From CAXDOZ01 sp963991145 (lineage in GTDB: Bacteria > Bacteroidota > Bacteroidia > Chitinophagales > JABDMM01): a stretch of 51,068 bases of DNA. Below are positions 8,371 to 17,112 of this stretch, one piece after another. Location of the stretch: positions 1 to 51,068 of the forward strand of contig CAXDOZ010000003.1 of assembly GCA_963991145.1 (NCBI GenBank), written 5' to 3'. The notes under the pieces are model-generated. The model was not told the DNA's origin. It made no database searches and saw only the letters and a list, made by a program, of their open reading frames with translations. The stretch's first letter is position 1; every line of letters starts with the position of its first letter. A program made the position numbers and the translations under genes.

Positions 8371-10024
8371 CCAGGAACACAAAACCACCCTTGCGATAAA
8401 GCTCTTCCAGATCATCGACATCTGAGTACTTTTCAATCCTGTCGACTTTACTTACAAAGTATACCGGAGCATCAAGCTCACCTTTTAGGTAACTCTCTTC
8501 CGTTAGCTTATCATCCAGGTTTCCTGGCATCTTTCTCGTATAAAAGAGATGAGCATAGCTCTTAAATCCTAAAACCCTGACCTCCGTATCGGTGCCCTGG
8601 AATTGCTCGTAAAATTCAATAGCCGGTCCCTGGGCGTACTCTTCAATTCTAGGAGCAAATGCATAAAGGGATGTCTGGATGTATATCACTGTTGTGGCAA
8701 ACAGGACAAAAGATCCCGCATACCTCTTTCCAAAATGCCAAAGCACAAATACAGATGACCATGCTAATAAGATCAACAGCCCGTAGGTCGCTTCCCAATC
8801 TGCCCATACAATGCCACGCTCTATGCTAGCTCTGGCAAATAGATCCTTCTCACTGATGATGGCAAATAGAAACTCCTTATCCCCTGCCACGATCGGAAGA
8901 GCTATCATTGCAGTGGAGAGCAATATCAGCACAAAGCCTAAAGCCAGCTTAAATACCAATCTCAAGGACACTTTATCCTTACTCCAGTTCCAAATGGTTT
9001 GAGCCGCAAGGAAGGTTAATGGGAAATAGGCAAGTGATGAGTAATGAAGAATTTTCGTTTTCACAATTGAGAATATCAGCAAGACTACGAACAGCAATGC
9101 CATCATCCATTTCTTAAAATCAATTGCTAAAACCTTATCCTCTGCCCTGGTAAAAACTGCTTTTAAAGCAAAGAAGGAGGCTGGAAAACATCCAATCAAC
9201 AGGACAATAAAATGATAATAAAACGGTCCCCCATGGCCGGCATCCTCTGTTTGGAATAAGCGGATCTGATACTCGATAAATCGCTTTATAAAGAATGGCC
9301 CGTTCTCTATGGTCTCAAATCCATACCAGAAGAAAGTCACGATCAAAATAACGATCATGCCAACAATGATCTCAAAGATCGAGATGATCTTTTTCGCTCT
9401 ATTCCAAAGGAAGAAAACAAGCAGTGTAAGACCTATCAGTAAAATTGCAACTGGTCCTTTTGTAAGAATCGCGAGGCCTGCAAACAAGCCTGAAAGCAAT
9501 ACATATCTAAATCGTAGTCGTTTGGCTTTCTTCTTATTTAAGAACTCTTCGTCATTGGCCAGGAGTGAGAGAAAGTAGATCGAAAGGAAGATGAAGAGAT
9601 TGAACCAGGGGTCAATGATCCCAGATTTGAAATAGAAATGAGGGAGCAGTGAGCCAACGTAAGCCATCACCCAGATCACTGCAAATTCTCTATCGTATAA
9701 TCGCTTTCCAATTAAATAAAGAACCAGGATCGTAATCAGGCCACAGACAGCATTTGGGAATCTTGCTCCATACTCTCCAACTCCAAAGAATTTCATGGAT
9801 AAAGCCTGCATCCAAATGAACAGTGGCGGCTTTTCCCAGAAAGGTTTATAGTCGATCTGGACTTGCCAGTAGTTATTCGTAACCAGCATTTCACGGGCTG
9901 ATTCAGCAAAGTTTATCTCATCCCAATCGAAGAGATGCACCAGGTCGATATTCGGGAAGAACATAACCGCACCAATGCAAAGCAGAAGTAAGGAGGCCGG
10001 TATCTTTCTAATTTGCTCTATCAC
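8357..10024 (-). CDS. ArnT-like / GT39-GT83 integral membrane glycosyltransferase
   Basis: This 555-residue polytopic protein has about a dozen hydrophobic segments. Its first periplasmic loop has F-D-W-D-E (32-36) followed by F-A-E-S-A-R-E-M and, further on, K-P-F-W-E-K-P-P-L. That is the signature of the PMT/ArnT superfamily, where the acidic pair is catalytic. Members transfer a sugar from an undecaprenyl-phosphate carrier to lipid A or protein on the periplasmic face. The C-terminal 120 residues form a soluble domain. The gene overlaps the upstream PAP2 gene by 17 bases, which suggests translational coupling, and converges on the GT2 gene. The true acceptor (lipid A, O-antigen or protein) cannot be read from the sequence. 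Confidence 0.88.
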   Translation of the reverse strand: MIEQIRKIPASLLLLCIGAVMFFPNIDLVHLFDWDEINFAESAREMLVTNNYWQVQIDYKPFWEKPPLFIWMQALSMKFFGVGEYGARFPNAVCGLITILVLYLIGKRLYDREFAVIWVMAYVGSLLPHFYFKSGIIDPWFNLFIFLSIYFLSLLANDEEFLNKKKAKRLRFRYVLLSGLFAGLAILTKGPVAILLIGLTLLVFFLWNRAKKIISIFEIIVGMIVILIVTFFWYGFETIENGPFFIKRFIEYQIRLFQTEDAGHGGPFYYHFIVLLIGCFPASFFALKAVFTRAEDKVLAIDFKKWMMALLFVVLLIFSIVKTKILHYSSLAYFPLTFLAAQTIWNWSKDKVSLRLVFKLALGFVLILLSTAMIALPIVAGDKEFLFAIISEKDLFARASIERGIVWADWEATYGLLILLAWSSVFVLWHFGKRYAGSFVLFATTVIYIQTSLYAFAPRIEEYAQGPAIEFYEQFQGTDTEVRVLGFKSYAHLFYTRKMPGNLDDKLTEESYLKGELDAPVYFVSKVDRIEKYSDVDDLEELYRKGGFVFLVRYP

Positions 10025-10679
10025 CTAAAAGCTTCGATCGAAGTGAAAAATTCAACCAATCTGCAGTAAATCTACCCTGTAACCATTGAGATGTCTTCCA
10101 GGCAATAACTGCAGAAAATACTCCCACAAAACTGCCGAAGTATGCATCAACAAAGAAATGCTGATTTAGATAAATCCGGGCGAAGCCCGCCCCTATGGCC
10201 AAAATAATAGCCAGCAGATTCCACCATTTATTCTTTACCAGTAAGCAGCTAATACTGAACATGCAAAAAGCAAGGGCTGTGTGTCCGCTTGGGAAACTAA
10301 AGCTTTCAAGCATTCTCTCCCCGCCAACCTGCTGAAGCTCAATAATACCCTCAAGGTATTTGGATGGTCTTGGCATGGGTCCAAACACGATCCGTTTCAG
10401 TGCCTGAGTCAAAACAGAGTTAAGCAAAATAGCCAGGCCAATGGAAATGAAATTCCCCAGTCTATAACTGATCAGTAGGAGTGATAACAAGATCACAAAT
10501 AGAGGCTCTCCAAGCTTGTTCAGGAAAAGGAAAAGACCGTCAAAGGTTTGGTTTCGATACACTTCAATCAATTCGAATTCCCATCCTCTGTAATACCCCA
10601 GCAATATGAATGCTCCAAGCACCAGGAATATCAGGTAAGCTTTAAAGAATAAAGGGCTATTTAAGGAAAGACCCTTCAT
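10008..10679 (-). CDS. PAP2-family membrane phosphatase
   Basis: This 223-residue membrane protein has about six hydrophobic segments and the three PAP2 motifs. Motif 1 is Lys95 with Arg104-Pro105 (a longer spacing than the textbook K-X6-R-P), motif 2 is P-S-G-H-T (130-134), and motif 3 is Arg168-X5-His174-X3-Asp178. PAP2 enzymes remove phosphate from lipid substrates such as undecaprenyl diphosphate, phosphatidate or lipid A on the outer face of the inner membrane. The ATG overlaps the lptF stop (ATGA) and its own end overlaps the ArnT-like gene, so the three are one translationally coupled unit. The context favours lipid A or undecaprenyl carrier as substrate; this is inference. Confidence 0.9.
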   Translation of the reverse strand: MKGLSLNSPLFFKAYLIFLVLGAFILLGYYRGWEFELIEVYRNQTFDGLFLFLNKLGEPLFVILLSLLLISYRLGNFISIGLAILLNSVLTQALKRIVFGPMPRPSKYLEGIIELQQVGGERMLESFSFPSGHTALAFCMFSISCLLVKNKWWNLLAIILAIGAGFARIYLNQHFFVDAYFGSFVGVFSAVIAWKTSQWLQGRFTADWLNFSLRSKLLGDRAN

Positions 10680-12124
10680 CGCTTTTGAAGCCTTGACCTA
10701 ATTTTCTTAAAGAATTGGGTGTAAGTCTCTGGATTGAATATTACAGAGTCATTCTTTGCCTTAATGGTAAGAAACAATCCAATTGGCAGAAGAATCGCAG
10801 AAGAGATCCACATCCCAAAGAATGGGTCCAGAGCCTGTTGCTGAGCCATTTTCTCACCAATCATTGAGGATACGTGATAGATCACAAAGAAGATCACAGA
10901 GAGAAATAAAGGCCAGCCCAGACCACCTCTTTTTGTGATCGCCCCTAAAGGGGCTCCGATGAAGAAGAGGATCAGGCAGGCAGCAGAAAGAGTATACTTC
11001 CTGTACAGTTCAATTTTGTAATCTGCCAAACGCTGGAACTGCATTCTCTTGTAATCAATGTTTGGCTTAATCACCTGATCTTTCAAAAAGGAGGCTTTAT
11101 TCTTTGCTCTGATTTTGATATCTGCCACCTCTCCAGGACTAAGTCTGTCGAGCATTGTGTTTACTGCTAGAAATTCGATGCTGTCTTTTTCAGGATTTCC
11201 AAACTTAAACTCGTCCTCTTCTGACTTATTCCGAAAGGCGAAGAATGGACCAATAGAGCCAGGAATAGCAAGCATTCTTCTGTCCAGTTCTATTTGGAAG
11301 GTGTCGATCTTGCCTTGAAGCTGCCTTACGTTTAGCATCTTGCTCAGTTCCTTATAGTAATCCTGATTTGACTCAGTAAGGTTGAATTGGGTTAGGTCAA
11401 AGCGCTTCTCCCAGGTTGAGAAAGTTGTCTTAAAGTGCTCGTAGGTTTTGTTCTCCGATTTTTCAGGCGGTACCTCCCGATAGCTGATTCCATCATATAG
11501 CTTGAGGATCAACAGACTGTCATTGTCTGATTGATATAACTCCCCTTTCTCTGAAAGTAGAATACTCTCAACCGCAGCATGAGATGAATAATCGTAGATA
11601 ATGATATTGCTTAATGATTTACCATCTTCTCCCTTCTCCTCAAACCAAATAGCAAAGCCATCGATATCACGATTAAAAACCCGCTCTTCAAGGCTAAGCG
11701 TTGGCTTTTGATTTCGGATATCTGAAAGAAGGACCTTGAACTCCAGATTAGCTTTTGGCAAAACACTATTCGAGAAATAGAAGGCAACTCCACTGATGAA
11801 GATCACAAAGATGATCAGTGATCTCATGAATCTAAGAAGTGAAATCCCCGAAGACTTTATAGCGGTTAACTCAAAGTGCTCTCCCAGGCTTCCAAAAGTC
11901 ATAATGGAGGAAAGCAGAACTGCCAGAGGTAATGCTAAAGGAACAAATGCTGCAGAGGCGAAAAAGAATAGTCGAAAAATGATCTCCCAGTCGAGACCCT
12001 TTCCTACAAGATCATCGATGTACTTCCACAGAAACTGCATGATCAGCACGAACTGAACAATGAAGAATGTAAGTACAAAAGGACCTAGAAATCGCTTGAC
12101 CAGAAAGAGGTCTATCTTCTTCAA
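10676..12124 (-). CDS. LptF/LptG family lipopolysaccharide export permease (YjgP/YjgQ)
   Basis: This 482-residue protein has the standard LptF/G layout: three N-terminal membrane helices (roughly 15-125), a large periplasmic beta-jellyroll region, and three C-terminal helices (roughly 355-450). The start resembles family members (M-K-K-I-D-L-F-L-V-K-R-F) and continues with the conserved A-I-K-S-S-G-I-S segment after helix 2. With LptB and a partner permease it extracts LPS from the inner membrane toward the outer membrane. Bacteroidota LptF/G are often longer than in enterobacteria because of the periplasmic part, as here. The gene heads the overlapping lptF-PAP2-arnT-like run and lies 44 bases after the START-like gene. 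I cannot say whether it is LptF or LptG. Confidence 0.93.
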   Translation of the reverse strand: MKKIDLFLVKRFLGPFVLTFFIVQFVLIMQFLWKYIDDLVGKGLDWEIIFRLFFFASAAFVPLALPLAVLLSSIMTFGSLGEHFELTAIKSSGISLLRFMRSLIIFVIFISGVAFYFSNSVLPKANLEFKVLLSDIRNQKPTLSLEERVFNRDIDGFAIWFEEKGEDGKSLSNIIIYDYSSHAAVESILLSEKGELYQSDNDSLLILKLYDGISYREVPPEKSENKTYEHFKTTFSTWEKRFDLTQFNLTESNQDYYKELSKMLNVRQLQGKIDTFQIELDRRMLAIPGSIGPFFAFRNKSEEDEFKFGNPEKDSIEFLAVNTMLDRLSPGEVADIKIRAKNKASFLKDQVIKPNIDYKRMQFQRLADYKIELYRKYTLSAACLILFFIGAPLGAITKRGGLGWPLFLSVIFFVIYHVSSMIGEKMAQQQALDPFFGMWISSAILLPIGLFLTIKAKNDSVIFNPETYTQFFKKIRSRLQKR

Positions 12125-12168
12125 GCTTATAATTTTCCCTAAAGGTATTTAGAATTGGAGGATTGGAC

Positions 12169-12546
12169 TTAGCCTCCGATCTGCTGAACAAGCATCTTTA
12201 TCTGATTGTCCCAAAGAAGCTTCTGATCATCTACATCGTAGTCTTCGGCAAAATCAGTGATAAAAAGAACTGTATCATTTGAGACTTCAGACTTCTGGAT
12301 CTTGAATTCGAAGAATTCATCATCTCCTGATTCTACCCAGCGATATCGAACTAATTCATTCTCAATATTGTCAATAAGCTCAGCATCTTCAATTGCTCCA
12401 TCCCATCCAAAACTGTATACATCGTCATTTACGTCGCAAGTGTCCGAGAACCATTGGGCCAATCCATTGGGTGAGACAAGGAAGTTGTGAAGAATCGACG
12501 GTGACGATCTAATTATATACTCAAGTTCAAATTGTTGTTTTGCCAT
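12169..12546 (-). CDS. START-like / SRPBCC domain small protein
   Basis: This 125-residue soluble protein begins M-A-K-Q-Q-F-E-L-E-Y and contains S-P-N-G-L-A-Q-W-F-S-D (about 26-36), the pattern of AHSA1/START-like helix-grip proteins that are common as small single-domain genes in Bacteroidota. The fold forms a hydrophobic pocket, but the ligand is unknown. It is rich in acidic residues and has no signal peptide or membrane segment. It lies 44 bases upstream of the lptF-like gene in the same direction and may be co-transcribed with it. Confidence 0.8.
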   Translation of the reverse strand: MAKQQFELEYIIRSSPSILHNFLVSPNGLAQWFSDTCDVNDDVYSFGWDGAIEDAELIDNIENELVRYRWVESGDDEFFEFKIQKSEVSNDTVLFITDFAEDYDVDDQKLLWDNQIKMLVQQIGG

Positions 12547-12588
12547 TCAAACAAATTACAGAGCCTCCAATCTGCTCTATTTAATAAG

Positions 12589-12658
12589 AGCGAGTCTAAA
12601 ATCCCATCTTAAATTCAGCTTGCCATGCGGCCTTAAAATAAAGAGTAGCGGACTCGCT
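12589..12658. repeat. Inverted repeat upstream of ffh
   Basis: AGCGAGTC at 12589-12596 is the exact reverse complement of GACTCGCT at 12651-12658. Flanking A/T bases extend the match imperfectly (AATA and TATT). The arms are 54 bases apart in the divergent region between the START-like gene and ffh. It could be a dyad for a regulator, the base of a structured leader, or chance. Confidence 0.35.
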
Positions 12659-12842
12659 ATTTCTACGATTTGAGCAAGTATAAACAAAAAATCATGTTTG
12701 CAAAATTTTAGTCTTTCAGCTTTCCACAGAAGATGACTCAGTTTTATTGAAAAATCACCTACAACTGCAATGCATTAGCCCTTAGAATTCTCTTGTTTCA
12801 CTATATTTTAAGACCTTTGCAGCCACAAAATTCAGTGCTTGA

Positions 12843-14174
12843 ATGTTTGAGAATTTATCGGAAAAACTAGAATCGGCCTTTAAGACCCTTAAAGGCCAGG
12901 GCCAAATCACAGAAGTAAACGTTGCTTCAACGGTCAAAGAGATTCGGAGAGCCTTAGTAGACGCAGATGTAAATTATAAGATCGCCAAGGAGTTCACTGC
13001 AAATGTGAAAGAGAAAGCTCTTGGGGACAATGTTCTTACAGCTGTTTCACCTGGTCAGTTAATGGTAAAGGTGGTTCAGGATGAGCTAACCAGTTTAATG
13101 GGTGGTTCAGCTGCAGAATTCAACATCAAAGGTTCTCCGGCAGTAATCCTTATCGCAGGATTGCAGGGTTCGGGTAAAACAACCTTCACCCACAAACTTG
13201 CCCATTACCTTAAGACGAAGAAAGGAAAGCAGCCTTTGATGGTAGCAGGTGATGTTTATCGTCCGGCAGCGATAGATCAGCTTACAATTCTTGGAGAAGG
13301 AATTGACGTTCCGGTTTTCTCAGATAAAGAGAGTAAAGATCCAGTTGACATTGCAAAGAGAGCAATTGATCACGCAAAGGTCAATGGAAATAATGTAGTC
13401 ATCATTGATACGGCAGGGCGTCTTGCAGTGGACGAGGAGATGATGAAAGAGATCGAGCAGGTTAAGAAGGCTACCAATCCAAATGAGATCCTCTTCGTAG
13501 TGGACAGTATGACTGGTCAGGATGCCGTGAATACTGCGAAGGCATTCAATGACAGATTGGATTTCAACGGTGTGGTTCTTACCAAGCTCGATGGTGATAC
13601 AAGAGGTGGTGCTGCCCTATCGATCAAGTACACAGTTGATAAACCGATCAAGTTTGTAAGTACTGGAGAGAAGGTTGATACGCTTGATGTTTTCCATCCA
13701 GACAGGATGGCTAACAGGATTTTGGGAATGGGTGATATAGTATCATTCGTTGAGAAAGCCCAGGAGCAGTTTGACCAAAAGAAAGCTGCTGAACTTCAAA
13801 AGAAGATCTCCAAGAACAAGTTTGACTTCAACGATTTCCTATCCCAATTGGCTCAGATCAAGAAGATGGGTAACGTAAAAGATCTACTTGGGATGATCCC
13901 TGGAATGGGCAAAGCAATGAAGGACGTAGATATCGATAATGATTCCTTCAAAAAGATCGAAGCCATCATTCTATCAATGACCCCAAATGAGCGAGCTAAT
14001 CCTGAATTGCTGGATGGTAAGCGTAGAAAAAGAATTGCAGATGGAAGTGGAAATACCATTCAGGATGTAAACCAGTTTGTGAAGCAATTCGACCAAATGA
14101 AGAAAATGATGCGTCAGATGCAAGGCATGTCCAAAATGGGCAAACTCGGTCGTCGCATGCCGATGAAAAGATAA
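12843..14174 (+). CDS. ffh: Signal recognition particle GTPase Ffh
   Basis: This 443-residue SRP54 homologue binds 4.5S RNA and signal sequences and delivers ribosomes to FtsY. The N domain (1-90) is followed by the G domain with P-loop G-L-Q-G-S-G-K-T (106-113), D-T-A-G-R (189-193) and T-K-L-D-G-D near 250. The C-terminal M domain (from about 325) is rich in methionine, including the M-K-K-M-M-R-Q-M-Q-G-M tail. Its length matches the family. The start ATG follows a 295-base divergent intergenic region. The stop codon overlaps the purM start (TAATG), so the two genes are translationally coupled although their pathways differ. Confidence 0.98.
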   Translation: MFENLSEKLESAFKTLKGQGQITEVNVASTVKEIRRALVDADVNYKIAKEFTANVKEKALGDNVLTAVSPGQLMVKVVQDELTSLMGGSAAEFNIKGSPAVILIAGLQGSGKTTFTHKLAHYLKTKKGKQPLMVAGDVYRPAAIDQLTILGEGIDVPVFSDKESKDPVDIAKRAIDHAKVNGNNVVIIDTAGRLAVDEEMMKEIEQVKKATNPNEILFVVDSMTGQDAVNTAKAFNDRLDFNGVVLTKLDGDTRGGAALSIKYTVDKPIKFVSTGEKVDTLDVFHPDRMANRILGMGDIVSFVEKAQEQFDQKKAAELQKKISKNKFDFNDFLSQLAQIKKMGNVKDLLGMIPGMGKAMKDVDIDNDSFKKIEAIILSMTPNERANPELLDGKRRKRIADGSGNTIQDVNQFVKQFDQMKKMMRQMQGMSKMGKLGRRMPMKR

Positions 14175-15358
14175 TGTCCGATACAAAGACCACAGATCAA
14201 TCGAGATATGCAGCAAGAGGAGTTTCTGCTGCTAAAGAAGATGTTCATGCAGCGGTAAAAGACCTGGAGAAAGGCCTTTACCCAAATACCTTTTGCAAGG
14301 TTTTCCCCGACTTGCTCGCCGGAGACGATTCTCAGTGTAATCTTATGAGTTCAGATGGCTCAGGAACCAAGTCAGCAATTGCTTACTTGTATTGGAAAGA
14401 GACTGGAGATGTAAGTGTTTGGGAAGGAATTTCAGAAGATGTGATCGTCATGAATCTGGATGATCTCCTGTGCACAGGCGCTACGAATAACTTCATCTTT
14501 ACTTCTGTAATCAATCGAAATAAGCACCTTATCCCGGGAGAAGTGATCTCAGCTCTTATCAGAGGCTCTGCTAACTTCTTTGATAGAATGAATGATCTGG
14601 GCATTTCCATCAAGTATGTTGGAGGTGAGACAGCAGATCTTGGAGATCTTGTACGTACAATTACTGTAGACGGCTCCATGACAGTTAGAATGCCACGTAC
14701 AAATGTGGTTAAGAACGAGATTCGTCCTGGCCAGGTGATCGTTGGACTAGCAAGCAATGGCAAGGCTAGCTATGAATCTGAATACAATTCAGGAATTGGC
14801 TCAAATGGGCTCACTTCTGCCCGCCACGATGTTCTTTCAAAGCATTACGCTACTCATTATCCTGAAAGCTTTGATCCAAACACAGATCAGCAATTCGTCT
14901 ACAGCGGGAAGCACCGTTTGACAGATCCTCTTGAAGGAACACCCCTAAACATTGGAAAAGCACTTCTTTCCCCAACAAGAAGCTTTGCTCCGGTTGTAAA
15001 GAATGTTCTCGATGAGCTTCCAGGGAAAATTCAGGGAATGGTTCATTGCACTGGCGGTGCACAAACCAAGGTTCTTCACTTCATGGACAGGTACCATGTG
15101 ATCAAGGATAATCTCTTCGCTACTCCTGCCCTATTCGAATTGATTCAAACTGATACTCAGACAGATTGGAGCGAGATGTATAAAGTCTTTAACATGGGAA
15201 ACAGACTTGAATTCTATGTGGATGAGGAATATGCACAAACCATCATTGACATTGCAAAAGGATTCAATATTGAATCTCAGATAATCGGAAGGGTTGAAGA
15301 CTCTGAAAAAGCAAAGGTCTCAGTAGTAACTGAGCACGGCACCTTCGAATACGAATAG
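14174..15358 (+). CDS. purM: Phosphoribosylformylglycinamidine cyclo-ligase (AIR synthetase), long Bacteroidota form
   Basis: This 394-residue PurM-like enzyme makes aminoimidazole ribonucleotide from FGAM with ATP in purine synthesis. It starts with R-Y-A-A-R-G-V-S-A, has S-D-G-S-G-T-K-S (about 60-67) for ATP/phosphate binding, the acidic D-L-L-C-T-G-A segment, and G-G-E-T-A-D-L-G-D. The C-terminal half has H-C-T-G-G-A-Q-T-K, the AIRS C-domain motif. At about 390 residues it is longer than the roughly 345-residue enterobacterial enzyme, as is usual in Bacteroidota. The ATG overlaps the ffh stop by one base. A terminator-like hairpin lies about 90 bases downstream. Confidence 0.93.
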   Translation: MSDTKTTDQSRYAARGVSAAKEDVHAAVKDLEKGLYPNTFCKVFPDLLAGDDSQCNLMSSDGSGTKSAIAYLYWKETGDVSVWEGISEDVIVMNLDDLLCTGATNNFIFTSVINRNKHLIPGEVISALIRGSANFFDRMNDLGISIKYVGGETADLGDLVRTITVDGSMTVRMPRTNVVKNEIRPGQVIVGLASNGKASYESEYNSGIGSNGLTSARHDVLSKHYATHYPESFDPNTDQQFVYSGKHRLTDPLEGTPLNIGKALLSPTRSFAPVVKNVLDELPGKIQGMVHCTGGAQTKVLHFMDRYHVIKDNLFATPALFELIQTDTQTDWSEMYKVFNMGNRLEFYVDEEYAQTIIDIAKGFNIESQIIGRVEDSEKAKVSVVTEHGTFEYE

Positions 15359-15440
15359 CATTGCAACCTATTCGAAACTACTTCAGTCTATAAAAGCATT
15401 AAGGGATTAAGGGGTTTATCACCTCCTGTTTGATACGGAT

Positions 15441-15815
15441 TTATTTAAAAGGCTCCTCTGCCAGGGGGGCTTTTTTCATTTTATTCACTTTCTCTTTGCC
15501 TGATACGAAAAGGCTTATCCCTAAACCTATTACACCATACACGTACTTCATAGCGGCTTCCTTTACTCCTGAGATCAAGCGATCCCAGAAACTCAATTCA
15601 CTGTATTCATAATAGTCAGGGAGGTAAAATGGATCGGGTTGTACAGGTAGTTTTAAAGGGATCTGCTCAAACTCATACCAACAAAAGATCAAAGCTGCGA
15701 TCAATGGTAAGGAGATGCTCAATATCCAAACCAGGCGCATTCTAAAAATGGGAATAACCTTTACAATTAGCTTCCCGAGAACTAAGCCTGCCAATAACCA
15801 TAGGAACTGATTCAT
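15441..15815 (-). CDS. Small hypothetical membrane protein
   Basis: This 124-residue protein has a hydrophobic N-terminus (about 4-22), a second strong segment (about 28-47), and a third near 90-108 (Y-V-Y-G-V-I-G-L-G-I-S-L-F), so two or three membrane helices. The middle is aromatic and acidic (F-Y-L-P-D-Y-Y-E-Y) and the end is basic, then acidic. I recognise no family. The start ATG overlaps the stop of the alpha/beta hydrolase gene by one base, which argues that it is a real, coupled gene of the polyprenyl synthetase operon. Its tail overlaps the purM terminator hairpin. Confidence 0.65.
   Translation of the reverse strand: MNQFLWLLAGLVLGKLIVKVIPIFRMRLVWILSISLPLIAALIFCWYEFEQIPLKLPVQPDPFYLPDYYEYSELSFWDRLISGVKEAAMKYVYGVIGLGISLFVSGKEKVNKMKKAPLAEEPFK
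15447..15480 (+). terminator. Probable terminator downstream of purM
   Basis: An A-run plus GGCTCCTC pairs with GGGGGGCTTTTTT around a short TGCC-type loop, with several G-T wobbles, and is followed by a T-rich stretch (TTCATTTTATT). It lies 90 bases past the purM stop. It also encodes the last residues of the convergent membrane protein gene, so in the opposite direction it is inside coding sequence. Confidence 0.6.
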
Positions 15816-16471
15816 TAGTCTGTGAGGGCTTTATCCAGAAGTTCTTTGATCTTCTTTCTCTGAAACATAACTACAAGATGTGATCCTCCTGAAACAGGAA
15901 TGGCGTTTTTGATGCGCCTAATTGGGAACAGTAGATCTCTTGTCCCATGAATATGAGAATACGATCCTGCCTCTCCCTTAAAGTTCCATTTCACAACCCG
16001 ATTAGTCACCCATGAGATGAAATGTGGCTTAGTTTTCTGAGCCATATCAATCATAATAGTAAATCGGTCCTTGGCTTTTGATAGGTTTCGGAGTCTCTTA
16101 AACCTCCATACATGAATATCTATAAGCCATTGTCCGGGTATAAGCTTGTGTAATGGCAGGTACCTTCCCAGCCTAATAAACCATGGCTTTTCAGACGAAT
16201 TCTTTATGGTAGATATATAGACCACTTTCTCTGGAGAACATCGCTGAGACAGCTCCGAACAGATTATCCCGCCAAAGGAAATCCCTACTAAAGAGAAGTC
16301 CTGATCCTGGTCGATTCTATTGAGGTACAATTGTATGTATTCCTCCCAATCGGTTTCATTGTTGGCATCAATCAGCTCTATGACCTCTGAATCATAGCCC
16401 TCAACGGGCAGATATGGATCGTAGATCCTCTTATCGCTACCTAAACCGGGTATTAAATACAGCTTCTTCAT
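15815..16471 (-). CDS. Alpha/beta hydrolase
   Basis: This 218-residue soluble alpha/beta hydrolase has the nucleophile elbow G-I-S-F-G-G (Ser65), a likely acid at Asp179 (H-G-T-R-D) and the catalytic His198 (G-S-H-L-V-V-M). It begins L-Y-L-I-P-G-L-G-S-D, an oxyanion-hole region typical of the fold. No signal peptide is present, so it is cytosolic. The substrate is unknown; an ester or thioester is likely. It overlaps the upstream putative lipoprotein gene by four bases and the downstream membrane protein gene by one, so it belongs to a tight operon beginning with the polyprenyl synthetase. Confidence 0.88.
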   Translation of the reverse strand: MKKLYLIPGLGSDKRIYDPYLPVEGYDSEVIELIDANNETDWEEYIQLYLNRIDQDQDFSLVGISFGGIICSELSQRCSPEKVVYISTIKNSSEKPWFIRLGRYLPLHKLIPGQWLIDIHVWRFKRLRNLSKAKDRFTIMIDMAQKTKPHFISWVTNRVVKWNFKGEAGSYSHIHGTRDLLFPIRRIKNAIPVSGGSHLVVMFQRKKIKELLDKALTD

Positions 16472-17112
16472 TGGGGTTTATAAAAGCCAAGTTCAATATT
16501 TAAGGAATCCTGAACTGCCAACCAAAACTGATCGATAAACTGCTCTTTCAGGTAGATCCGCCTGGCCTTATCAGTATTCAGAGTAGTAGGAATATCCATA
16601 TTGGCTGTATCATAAAAGGCCAGCGTACCCATACATAGCCAATCGCTTCCACTCCAAACCCCATACCTTCCCGATACTACTCCCGGGAAAAAGCCATCTT
16701 CCATTAAAAATGGTAGAAGTTTCCCCTCTTCACCGAAGTCAAAAAGAAGAATCTGGTCATTATCAGCTTCAACATTAGAATTCATCCAACTCCAGTCTTG
16801 CCAATAGGCTTCCAGGCCTTCAGCATCGGCACCCTTTGCAATATAATTGATCAAGGTAAGGTCAATTGAGCCCTTCGGGCTGATATCGCCTGAGCAGAAA
16901 TTGTCTGCAGTAGGAATAGAATCCGGAAGGGAAACAAACTGTCTGAAAAATTCGATCTCAACACCCTCTTCCATTTCTACAGATGGCAGAACAGCGGTCT
17001 CTTGCTCCGAATTAGATTGGCAGTAGATCAGGAAAAAACAAACAAATAAGAAACTAAGCTTCGCGCTCGTAGAGAGCTTTGGAAAGACCGAGGAGTGGTT
17101 TCTTTTTAACAT
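16468..17112 (-). CDS. Putative lipoprotein of unknown function
   Basis: A short basic start is followed by the hydrophobic run L-S-F-L-F-V-C-F-F-L-I-Y-C and then polar S-N-S-E-Q-E, which suggests a lipoprotein signal with the mature N-terminal Cys near residue 31, though L-I-Y-C is not a textbook lipobox. The mature part (about 185 residues) has no domain I recognise. It is acidic and contains several W residues and a Y-L-K-E-Q-F-I-D-Q-F-W end. I chose the ATG at 17112 over a TTG six bases earlier. The start lies within the end of the polyprenyl synthetase gene, a 59-base overlap, so translation is probably coupled. Confidence 0.75.
   Translation of the reverse strand: MLKRNHSSVFPKLSTSAKLSFLFVCFFLIYCQSNSEQETAVLPSVEMEEGVEIEFFRQFVSLPDSIPTADNFCSGDISPKGSIDLTLINYIAKGADAEGLEAYWQDWSWMNSNVEADNDQILLFDFGEEGKLLPFLMEDGFFPGVVSGRYGVWSGSDWLCMGTLAFYDTANMDIPTTLNTDKARRIYLKEQFIDQFWLAVQDSLNIELGFYKPQ

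Noticed and set aside
12812..12819. GACCTTTG as the -7 box of an ffh promoter
   Set aside because: It has one mismatch to TAnnTTTG, but the nearest TTG is only 16 bases upstream, too short for a confident call.
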